From: UBA1924 sp963976625 | Lineage (GTDB): Bacteria > Planctomycetota > Phycisphaerae > Phycisphaerales > UBA1924 | Length of the DNA: 13,255 nt | Direction: 5' to 3' | Assembly: GCA_963976625.1 (NCBI GenBank) | Contig: CAXBLA010000037.1 | Coordinates: forward strand, 1-13,255 | Part shown: positions 7,490 through 13,255 of the stretch, one piece after another | How positions within the stretch are numbered: position 1 is the first letter of the stretch | How the letters are laid out: each line of letters starts with the position of its first letter | Translations under genes and position numbers: made by a program | Notes under the pieces: model-generated | Seen by the model: the letters and a program-made list of their open reading frames with translations, nothing else | What the model was told of the DNA's origin: nothing | The model's database searches: none

Positions 7490-9244
7490 GTGACGACGAT
7501 CCACGACATCCGGGCCTGGTTCAGCGAGCTCTCGCTGGCGACCAAATGTCTGCTCCTGTTCGGTGGAGCATCGCTGTTTATCATCCTGATCGCCCAGTCG
7601 CCGCTGCTGCTTCGGATGAACGGGCTGGTGGGCAACGATGAGCTCGAGCTCTCCCGCACGGTCTACGCGACCTGGTCGAAGCTCGATGGGCAAGACCACT
7701 CCGAGACCGACCAAGCCGACGGCTTCGTGGCCGGCGGCGCAACCATCCGCCCGTTCACACGCAACGAGATCGACGCGCAGCTCAACGACGAGCGGTTCTT
7801 GGGCGACGCGATGAAACGGTTCGATCAGTCCACGACCCGGGTGGAATACTTCGACGCTGACTGGGAAGGTTGGAACCGGGTGTACCGCTACGCCCGCGCC
7901 ACGCGCGATGCCAACGCCCAGGTGACCTCGGTCGTGCTCCTCGAGCACCGGGCCGACGGCTCTGGCTGGTCGCTGGTGGTCAACCTGCTCTATGTGCTCG
8001 CGTCGGGCTCGATGGTGCTGGCCGTGGCGTTGGTGGTCAATGCGACGATTATCAACCGCCTGATCCTCCGCCCGGTCGAATCGCTCCAAGAGACCGCCGA
8101 GCTTGTGCGCGATGGCAACCTCGACACCCGCTCGTCGATCGAGACGGGCGATGAGTTCGAAGAGCTCTCCGAGACCATTAACCTGATGCTCTCAGGGCTG
8201 AGCCGACAGCAAGACCAACTCCGCGACGCCAACAAGGCCATGGGTATTAAGCTCACCGAGCTCTCGCAGGCCAACACCGCGCTGTTCGAGTCTGCCCGGC
8301 TCAAGGGCGAGTTCCTCGCGAGCGTCTCCCACGAGCTGCGCACCCCGCTCAACGCCATCATCGGCTTCGCCGAGCTGCTCCTGGAGATCGCCCGAAAAGA
8401 AGTCGCCATCAACGCCGAGAGCGATGGCGAACCCGTCTTTGATCCCGATGAGCTGAGCAAGCGTGAGCGTTACCTCGTCAACATCGTCTCCGCAGGGCGC
8501 ACACTGCTCGAGATGATCGAATCGCTCCTGGAGATGGCCAAGATCGAAGCGGGGCGCGTGGAGCTCAACATCTCGACCATGAACCTCGCCGAGAACTGCC
8601 AGGCGCTTGTCGGGTTGATCCATCCGCTCGCCCGCAAGAAGGGCATCACGGTCAAGCTCGATGTCTCGCCTGATCTGCCGCTGATCGAGACTGATCCCAA
8701 GAAGTTCCAGCAGATCATCTTCAACCTGCTCTCCAATGCCGTGAAGTTCACGGGCAACGATACGGATGGGGCCAGAGGTGGAGTTGCTGGCGAGATCATC
8801 CTCCGGGCCGAGCCCATCGCAGACGACAACACCGGGGTCGATCAGGTTCGCATCTCCATCATCGACAACGGCGACGGCATCGCCCCCGACGATCAGAAAC
8901 GCATCTTCGACAAGTTCCAGCAGGTCGATTCGTCCCACACCCGCACCCACGCGGGCACCGGGCTCGGGCTGGCGATCGTGCTCGAGCTCACCCGATTGCT
9001 CCAGGGCGAGATCCAGCTGGTTTCGGAGCTGGGCTCGGGCTCGATGTTCTCGGTGATGATCCCCAAGTCGATCGACTCGCACGCCGTCGAAGAAACCAAG
9101 CTCGAAGCCAAGTTCCGCGGCTCACTCCGCCCGCCAAACGAACAGGGCGAGTCACAAGAACTGCTCGAAGAAGATTCAACCAATGCAAATGCCGATGCCG
9201 ATCCTGATCCTGCGGTCGAGTTCACAGGCTCGGGCGACGAGTAA
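7490..9244 (+). CDS. Membrane-bound sensor histidine kinase (orphan)
   Basis: The 584-residue protein has a membrane helix (about 17-36), a periplasmic sensor region of about 125 residues with no recognised fold, and a second membrane helix (about 162-184). A HAMP domain (about 185-235) and a short coiled coil follow. The HisKA domain has the phospho-acceptor H281 in SVSHELRTPLN. HATPase_c motifs are the N box FNLLSNAVKFT (N412, N416), the G1 box DNGDGI (459-464), the F box FDKFQQ and the G2 box GTGLGLA (489-495). About 20 extra residues (306-325) lie between the two HisKA helices. The protein ends in an acidic tail (about 552-584). The start is GTG; an in-frame TAG at 7478-7480 rules out a longer start. 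No response regulator is adjacent in this window, so the partner is unknown. It diverges from miaB and converges with the yraN gene. Confidence 0.94.
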   Translation: MTTIHDIRAWFSELSLATKCLLLFGGASLFIILIAQSPLLLRMNGLVGNDELELSRTVYATWSKLDGQDHSETDQADGFVAGGATIRPFTRNEIDAQLNDERFLGDAMKRFDQSTTRVEYFDADWEGWNRVYRYARATRDANAQVTSVVLLEHRADGSGWSLVVNLLYVLASGSMVLAVALVVNATIINRLILRPVESLQETAELVRDGNLDTRSSIETGDEFEELSETINLMLSGLSRQQDQLRDANKAMGIKLTELSQANTALFESARLKGEFLASVSHELRTPLNAIIGFAELLLEIARKEVAINAESDGEPVFDPDELSKRERYLVNIVSAGRTLLEMIESLLEMAKIEAGRVELNISTMNLAENCQALVGLIHPLARKKGITVKLDVSPDLPLIETDPKKFQQIIFNLLSNAVKFTGNDTDGARGGVAGEIILRAEPIADDNTGVDQVRISIIDNGDGIAPDDQKRIFDKFQQVDSSHTRTHAGTGLGLAIVLELTRLLQGEIQLVSELGSGSMFSVMIPKSIDSHAVEETKLEAKFRGSLRPPNEQGESQELLEEDSTNANADADPDPAVEFTGSGDE

Positions 9245-9262
9245 TACACAGACTACTCGGCT

Positions 9263-9688
9263 TCACGCGCCGACCGCAGACTTGAAATGTCGGATTTCAA
9301 TCGGCTTCGTGACATCGGGCGCAAACTCCACCGCGACCACATCAATCCGTATCCCTTTGCCCCTGCAGTCTTCGCGGGCGCTGATTGCCTTGGCCAGCGA
9401 GCGGAGCTTGCGTTGTTTGGCGGCGGTGATATTTGCCTCTGGGTTCGGGGTCGCTGATGACTTGCGAACGCGGGCTTTGACCTCGACGACCACGACACAG
9501 TTGGCTTGAACATCCAGACATAGCAGGTCGATCTCGCCCATGCCCAGTCGCAGGTTGCGTGCCAGCAGGCGGTACCCGTGGTGTTTCATCAGCTTGGCCG
9601 CCGCGTTCTCGCCCCGGGTCCAGACTGACTTAGACTTGGGCTTGCGGATGCGTGCGATCAGTGGTCGGATGACTGCGGGAAGACCCAT
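9263..9688 (-). CDS. yraN: YraN family (UPF0102) protein, endonuclease-like
   Basis: A 141-residue protein with the UPF0102 core: RGENAAAKLMKHHGYRLLARN (about 25-45), GEIDLLCLD (51-59) and VVVVEVKAR (65-73), then a TAAKQRKL helix. E27, D54, E69 and K71 form the PD-(D/E)XK-like set seen in the restriction-endonuclease fold. The family's cellular role is poorly known; links to DNA processing or recombination are inferred from the fold. The N-terminal tail of about 20 residues is basic. The gene begins 3 nt after the lipoprotein stop on the same strand, so the two are probably cotranscribed. Its end faces the histidine kinase gene across 18 bp with no clear terminator. Confidence 0.92.
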   Translation of the reverse strand: MGLPAVIRPLIARIRKPKSKSVWTRGENAAAKLMKHHGYRLLARNLRLGMGEIDLLCLDVQANCVVVVEVKARVRKSSATPNPEANITAAKQRKLRSLAKAISAREDCRGKGIRIDVVAVEFAPDVTKPIEIRHFKSAVGA

Positions 9689-9691
9689 CGC

Positions 9692-11044
9692 TTAGCTGAG
9701 CGGGCCGTAGCGTTGCTCGGCGATCTGCAGCAATCGCATGAGCACCTCATCGCGGCTCGACACGCTCGCCCGGTTCATCAACCGCCCGAGGTACTCGTCG
9801 TTGGCGATCTTGCGCCGTTCGATGGTGAGCTCTTGCTGGATCTTGAGCTGAGCTTCATAGAGCGAGATGGAGTTCTGCTCGATGCGCATAAGCTTGACCC
9901 AGTAGACGGACGACCCAAACTCGATCGGGCCGACCGACTCGCCGGTCGAGAGCTTCTGGGTCGCTTCGTTGAGCGCATCCGCAGCCCCGAAGAACGCGGT
10001 CGTCTCGTAGCTCTCTTCGAGCACGGCCGTGTGCATGCCGTCGCCGTCGGTGTTGAAGTTGTTGAGCGGGCCCGCGGCCACCTTGAGAAAGTCAGTCCCG
10101 CCATCGAGGGCTTCCTGGATCTGGGCCTGCTTTCCGGTGTCCCCGGTCGGGGCGCGGATCACGCGGAAGGTCGCGGTCGGCGGTGGGGTGTACTGATCAA
10201 TGTCTCGCTCGTACCGCTGCTTGATGTCCCGCCACGAGACATTGACTCGCCGATTGACCTCCTGGATCAGGGTCAGCTGCACGAGGGTATCGATCTCTTT
10301 CTGTTCGAGGGTTTCATCGAGGGTCTTGCCCTGCTCTTGCTGGATGCGTCGTTTGGCGAGCTGGGCGCTGCCCATGTTCTCAGAGAGCAGGTTATCGCGG
10401 AAGTTGCTCAAGAATGCCTGGAGCCCGACACGCTGGTTGGGTGTCAACGCCGCGAGCGCCTCGGCCCGGAGCAGCTCGTCGGCGATCATCCCGTCGAGCC
10501 GATCGACGATGGTCTTCCCCGCGCTCTGACGCCATTGGTTCATGGGGAGCCTGGCCGCCTCGGCGATCAGGCGATCCTCGATGGGGGCGAAGAAGGTGTT
10601 GGTGAAGATCGGCTTGCCGTTCACATCGCCGATCTTGGCGTCGAGCAGTTCGAGGGATTCATCGCCCCGGAGGTTGACATCCGTCGCGATTTGTACCGTC
10701 GGATCGGGGAGCAGCGGCGTCTGTGCCCCGATCGGAGCCGAAGAGTTTCTCAGCGTGATCCCTTCGCTCGGGATCGGGCGAGGCTGTTGGGCGGTTTGCT
10801 GAGCAGCGGGGGAGCTGTTGGCTGCTTCATTCGTTGGTTCGCTGGGTTGGTTGGTAACTTGGCTGCTCAAATCGGGATTCGAAAAATCCCTCAGCGACAC
10901 CCGTTCCGGGTTCTCGGATCGTTGTGTAGCGACCTTTGAGCTCGAGCACCCGCTCAGTATGCCCGCGATGCACACGAGCGCAAGGCTCAAACGGGCGGAA
11001 ATTGGAGCCGAGAAAGGGGCGATTGGGCGTGGTTTGGTCATCAT
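9692..11044 (-). CDS. Lipoprotein with SurA/PpiC-like (parvulin-type) architecture
   Basis: The 450-residue protein has a signal peptide ending in the lipobox LSGC, so the mature lipoprotein starts at C33. A disordered Ser/Gln/Pro/Asn-rich linker follows (about 34-115). A SurA_N-like helical part (about 136-285) opens with VNGKPIFTNTFF and includes ADELLRAEALA. A parvulin-like segment comes next (about 289-390): ATFRVIRAP, a helix with GGTDFLKVA, and LSTGESVGPIEFGSSVYWVKL. The C-terminal helix (about 393-430) with QLKIQQELTIERRK completes the usual SurA/PpiC order. I cannot see the usual catalytic residues of active parvulins, so it may be a chaperone only. It should sit on the outer leaflet of a membrane in the periplasm and help fold exported proteins. 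The ATG at 11044 is preceded by AAAGAG about 8 nt upstream. The yraN gene follows 3 nt after it. Confidence 0.78.
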   Translation of the reverse strand: MMTKPRPIAPFSAPISARLSLALVCIAGILSGCSSSKVATQRSENPERVSLRDFSNPDLSSQVTNQPSEPTNEAANSSPAAQQTAQQPRPIPSEGITLRNSSAPIGAQTPLLPDPTVQIATDVNLRGDESLELLDAKIGDVNGKPIFTNTFFAPIEDRLIAEAARLPMNQWRQSAGKTIVDRLDGMIADELLRAEALAALTPNQRVGLQAFLSNFRDNLLSENMGSAQLAKRRIQQEQGKTLDETLEQKEIDTLVQLTLIQEVNRRVNVSWRDIKQRYERDIDQYTPPPTATFRVIRAPTGDTGKQAQIQEALDGGTDFLKVAAGPLNNFNTDGDGMHTAVLEESYETTAFFGAADALNEATQKLSTGESVGPIEFGSSVYWVKLMRIEQNSISLYEAQLKIQQELTIERRKIANDEYLGRLMNRASVSSRDEVLMRLLQIAEQRYGPLS

Positions 11045-11071
11045 GAAGTGTTCTCTTTATCCGCGGGGCGC

Positions 11072-11078
11072 TACGATA
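11072..11078. promoter_or_regulatory. Candidate shared -10 element for a divergent gene pair
   Basis: TACGATA reads TACGAT on the plus strand and TATCGT on the minus strand; both fit TANNNT. Start points about 6-7 nt downstream would give leaders of roughly 20 nt for both the DUF1844 gene and the lipoprotein gene. Each leader would hold a plausible ribosome binding site (GGAG rightward, AAAGAG leftward). No good -35 box is seen on either side. Confidence 0.3.
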
Positions 11079-11093
11079 CATACTACACCAAAT

Positions 11094-11097
11094 GGAG
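11094..11097 (+). promoter_or_regulatory. Ribosome binding site deciding the DUF1844 start
   Basis: GGAG lies 6 nt before the ATG at 11104. It overlaps the other in-frame ATG (11092), which therefore cannot be the true start. Confidence 0.7.
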
Positions 11098-11103
11098 CCC
11101 AAA

Positions 11104-11604
11104 ATGTCCGATCCCGACGCCCCGAAAATCATTATCGACGACGACTGGAAATCCTCTGCACAAGCCGAGAAGCAGAAGCTCGTTGACGCCGAGAAGCAAA
11201 AAGCCGAGCAAGCCGCCACACAAGGCCCCGGCGGGCTCCCCGAGGTCATCGGGTTCAAAGAACTCCTGAGCCTCTTCGCCACCCAGGCGCTGATGTACAT
11301 GGGCGCGATCCCCGATCAGTCCGGGCGGGCGATGGTTTCGCTCGAGGTCGCCAAGCTCAACATCGACCTGCTCGCGGTGGTCCAGGAAAAAACCAAGGGC
11401 AACCTGACGGCCGAAGAACAAGAAATGATCGACGGCACCGTCACCGAGCTGCGGATGCAGTTCGTCGAGGTCAGCAAAGCCGTCGCGCAGGCCGCCCAAG
11501 ACGGCACGCTCGAACAGATGACGATGGACCCCAATAACCCCGGCGGGCCGATGGGCGGCGGTCCAGGCATGGGTCCAGGCGCAGGCCCCTCGCTGTCGCT
11601 CTAA
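11104..11604 (+). CDS. DUF1844 domain protein
   Basis: A 166-residue soluble protein. A charged N-terminal part (IIIDDDWK, then a Lys/Gln/Ala-rich helix to about residue 40) leads into the DUF1844 core (about 47-130): FKELLSLFATQALMYMGAIP, then LEVAKLNIDLLAVVQEKTKGNL and TAEEQEMIDGTVTELRMQFVEV. The C-terminal tail is rich in Gly, Pro and Met. The family is widespread in planctomycetes, deltaproteobacteria and Acidobacteria; its function is unknown. The start at 11104 is supported by GGAG 6 nt upstream, instead of the ATG 12 nt earlier. The gene is divergent from the lipoprotein gene and lies 135 nt before sdhC on the same strand; cotranscription with sdh is possible but unproven. Confidence 0.9.
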   Translation: MSDPDAPKIIIDDDWKSSAQAEKQKLVDAEKQKAEQAATQGPGGLPEVIGFKELLSLFATQALMYMGAIPDQSGRAMVSLEVAKLNIDLLAVVQEKTKGNLTAEEQEMIDGTVTELRMQFVEVSKAVAQAAQDGTLEQMTMDPNNPGGPMGGGPGMGPGAGPSLSL

Positions 11605-11653
11605 AATCGTCGATATTCACGCTCTATACCCCTTCTGGGCCGATAGGACGAGA

Positions 11654-11659
11654 TTGACA
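11654..11659 (+). promoter_or_regulatory. Possible -35 box upstream of sdhC
   Basis: TTGACA is a perfect sigma-70 -35 hexamer in the 135-nt gap before sdhC. The best TANNNT partner, TACTCT at 11682-11687, is 22 nt away, longer than usual, and no good -10 exists at 16-18 nt. The promoter is therefore doubtful. Confidence 0.25.
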
Positions 11660-11670
11660 GACAGAAACGC

Positions 11671-11700
11671 TTGTGGAGCCGTACTCTCTCCGGCTCACAA
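11671..11700 (+). other. Hairpin in the sdhC leader region
   Basis: The arms TTGTGGAGCCG (11671-11681) and CGGCTCACAA (11691-11700) pair as GAGCCG/CGGCTC plus TTGT/ACAA, with one bulged G. The loop is TACTCTCTC. No run of T follows, so it is not a standard intrinsic terminator. It lies 39 nt before the sdhC start and may be part of the 5' leader. A terminator for the DUF1844 gene or a regulator site (inverted repeat) are other options. Confidence 0.5.
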
Positions 11701-11728
11701 CAGACATACAGATCACCAAAACCACATC

Positions 11729-11732
11729 GGAG
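11729..11732 (+). promoter_or_regulatory. Ribosome binding site deciding the sdhC start
   Basis: GGAG lies 7 nt before the GTG at 11740. The only other upstream start in this frame, TTG at 11671, falls in the hairpin and has no such site. Confidence 0.75.
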
Positions 11733-11739
11733 CTTTGCG

Positions 11740-12582
11740 GTGAGCGAACAATCTGGATCGATCCCTAACCACTTTCTCATGCGACGGTTACATTCGCTGA
11801 CGGGCATCGTGCCCATCGGCGTGTTCCTCATCGCCCACCTGACCACCAACTCCACCATCGCGTGGGGCGGGCTCAACTCCCGAGCCGATCAGGAAGGGTT
11901 CGGCTGGATGGATCGCGCCATCGCGACCTTCCAGCACGAAGTCGAGTTCATCAACAACATGCCGTTGCTGCTGCTCATCGAGGTCACCCTCTGGTCCGCG
12001 ATCGGGTTCCACTCGATCCTCGGCGTGTACTACGCCATGAGCGGCATGGGCAACACCGGGTCATACAAGTACGCGGGCAACTTCCGATACGCCCTCCAGC
12101 GATACACCGGCTATCTGGGCATCTTCTTTATCTTCTACCATGTCGCGACCCTGCGATGGGGCTGGACCTGGTTAGTACCTGGCGGCACCAAATGGTCACA
12201 CGCTGAAGCATCTTCGACCTTCGCCGCGGCTCTGCGTGGCTCGACCGATGAGTTCACCGCCGCCGGCATGGCCGTGGCAATTTTCTACTTTGTGGGTGTC
12301 AGTTCGTTGGTCTTCCACTTCGCCAACGGTTTATGGTCCGCCGCGATCACTTGGGGCGTCACGATCTCTCGCCCCGCCCAGAAGCGCTGGGGCATGGCGT
12401 GTGCCGGGCTCGGGACTGCACTGATGCTCATGGCGTGGATGTCGATCATCGGCTTTGCGACGCTCGATTACGACCGAGCCGTCGAGGTCGAGGCTTCTCT
12501 GCATGGCGGGCACGCAACCCCCGTGATAGAACCGGCACACGAAGACACGATCACCCTCTCCGGGCACGAACACGACGGCTGA
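11740..12582 (+). CDS. sdhC: Succinate dehydrogenase cytochrome b subunit (type B, dihaem)
   Basis: This is the membrane anchor of complex II, passing electrons from succinate oxidation to quinone. The 280-residue protein has five hydrophobic helices: about 20-38, 75-100, 122-138, 174-206 and 217-240. The opening RRLHSLTGIVPIGVFLIAHL closely resembles Bacillus subtilis SdhC. The four expected haem-ligand histidines are present at H33, H91, H134 and H193, so the protein should hold two b haems and work without SdhD. It is longer than the Bacillus protein (about 200 residues), with extra loops (about 39-70 and 145-172) and a C-terminal His/Asp/Glu-rich tail. The start is GTG with GGAG 7 nt upstream. 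sdhA follows after 93 nt. Confidence 0.95.
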   Translation: MSEQSGSIPNHFLMRRLHSLTGIVPIGVFLIAHLTTNSTIAWGGLNSRADQEGFGWMDRAIATFQHEVEFINNMPLLLLIEVTLWSAIGFHSILGVYYAMSGMGNTGSYKYAGNFRYALQRYTGYLGIFFIFYHVATLRWGWTWLVPGGTKWSHAEASSTFAAALRGSTDEFTAAGMAVAIFYFVGVSSLVFHFANGLWSAAITWGVTISRPAQKRWGMACAGLGTALMLMAWMSIIGFATLDYDRAVEVEASLHGGHATPVIEPAHEDTITLSGHEHDG

Positions 12583-12675
12583 TCGAACAGTTGGTCGAAC
12601 CAGAACGATTCTCGATGGATTCAAACCTCCTCAGCGGCCGCATCCAAGCGACGCACAGAGACGAAGAAGATTAAA

Positions 12676-13255
12676 ATGGCTGATGAAAAACGCGTGATTG
12701 TTGTCGGTGGCGGGCTCGCAGGGCTCGCGGCGAGTATCCGAATCGCAGAAGCGGGGATGGGCGTCGATCTCTTCTCGATGGTCCCCGTCAAGCGTTCGCA
12801 CTCCGTGTGCGCACAAGGCGGGATCAACGCGTGCAACGATGTCGCCCGCCAGCAGGGCTACTCGGAGTACCAGCACTTCGACGAGACGCTCATCGGCGGC
12901 GACTTCCTCAACGATCAGCACCCCGTGCTCGAGATGACCAACTGGGCACCCAAGATCATCGACCTGCTCGACCGGATGGGCGTGCCGTTCAATCGATCGA
13001 GCGAAGGCTTCCGCGACCTGCGCCTCTTCGGCGGCTCGCTCTTCAAGCGGACCCACTTCTCGGGCGCGACCACCGGTCAGCAGCTGCTCTACGCTCTCGA
13101 CGAGCAGACCCGACGGTTCGCAGCCGAGGGCAAGATCAACAAGAAAGAGTTCTGGGAGTTCCTCTGGCCGATCGTCGAAGGCGAGGGCGAAAACGCCCGT
13201 TGCGTCGGGATTGTGGCTCAGGACATGCGGACGATGCAGATCATGTCGTTCCGGG
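12676..13255 (+). CDS. sdhA: Succinate dehydrogenase flavoprotein subunit (3' partial)
   Basis: The gene runs off the end of the window; 193 codons are visible of an expected roughly 600 or more. It encodes the FAD subunit that oxidises succinate to fumarate. RVIVVGGGLAGLAAS (6-20) is the dinucleotide-binding motif. VPVKRSHSVCAQGGIN (36-51) holds H42, the residue that binds FAD covalently. FDETLIGGDFLNDQ, LLDRMGVPFNR and GATTGQQLLYALDEQ are typical of the Bacillus-type enzyme, in line with the type B SdhC before it. A purine-rich GAAGAAGA lies 5-12 nt before the ATG. An sdhB iron-sulphur gene is expected next, outside the window. Confidence 0.97.
   Translation, partial: MADEKRVIVVGGGLAGLAASIRIAEAGMGVDLFSMVPVKRSHSVCAQGGINACNDVARQQGYSEYQHFDETLIGGDFLNDQHPVLEMTNWAPKIIDLLDRMGVPFNRSSEGFRDLRLFGGSLFKRTHFSGATTGQQLLYALDEQTRRFAAEGKINKKEFWEFLWPIVEGEGENARCVGIVAQDMRTMQIMSFR

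Noticed and set aside
9245..9262. Terminator between the kinase gene and yraN
   Set aside because: The 18-bp gap has no stem and no T-run.
9713..10939. Plus-strand open frame (408 codons) antisense to the lipoprotein gene
   Set aside because: The minus strand has a signal peptide, lipobox and SurA/PpiC order; the antisense product has no motif and a His/Asp/Arg/Gly-biased composition.
11671..11739. TTG at 11671 as the start of sdhC
   Set aside because: It lies in a hairpin, lacks a ribosome binding site and adds residues not seen in SdhC; GTG at 11740 has GGAG 7 nt upstream.

Overview
The window is G+C-rich bacterial DNA that most resembles a planctomycete, probably of the Phycisphaerae. 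This is inferred from the gene types, not from a marker gene. The pointers are a DUF4175-like protein with a very long Gln/Glu-rich stretch, a tandem von Willebrand A (VWA)/glutamine-amidotransferase-like membrane protein, a DUF1844 protein, a Bacillus/Bacteroidetes-style (type B) succinate dehydrogenase, and several short or absent leaders. Coding density is very high: the longest gap without a gene is 135 bp (11605-11739), so no stretch over 300 bases lacks a gene.

Layout. (1) 1-5081, plus strand: the end of an envelope operon. A 5'-truncated DUF4175-like protein overlaps by ATGA with a 991-residue membrane protein carrying two VWA domains around a cysteine-less GATase1-like domain. MoxR ATPase and DUF58 genes are expected upstream, outside the window. 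(2) 5078-7421, minus strand: miaB (tRNA 2-methylthiolation), followed 16 nt later by a DUF6714 gene. The DUF6714 gene looks AT-richer than its neighbours, and its stop codon overlaps the stop of the VWA gene. (3) 7490-9244, plus strand: an orphan membrane sensor histidine kinase, divergent from miaB across 68 bp. Both starts have a TANNNT box 6-7 nt upstream, the arrangement expected for leaderless mRNAs. (4) 9263-11044, minus strand: a SurA/PpiC-like lipoprotein gene and a YraN (UPF0102) gene, 3 nt apart. (5) 11104-11604, plus strand: a DUF1844 protein, divergent from the lipoprotein across 59 bp that hold a near-symmetric TACGATA. (6) 11740-13255, plus strand: sdhC (type B dihaem cytochrome b) and the first 193 codons of sdhA, with sdhB expected downstream. 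The sdhC leader contains a clear hairpin.

The genes are mostly housekeeping: envelope assembly or quality control (VWA pair, lipoprotein chaperone), tRNA modification, signalling, a DNA-processing accessory and respiration. I did not find a defence island, mobile element, CRISPR array, tRNA or rRNA gene. The least explained parts are the VWA/Gln-rich membrane pair, the insertions in MiaB, the AT-rich DUF6714 gene, the short divergent promoter regions and an uneven distribution of the palindrome CGATCG. Several start codons were moved to positions supported by ribosome binding sites or promoter boxes. All statements rest on reading by eye, without database searches.
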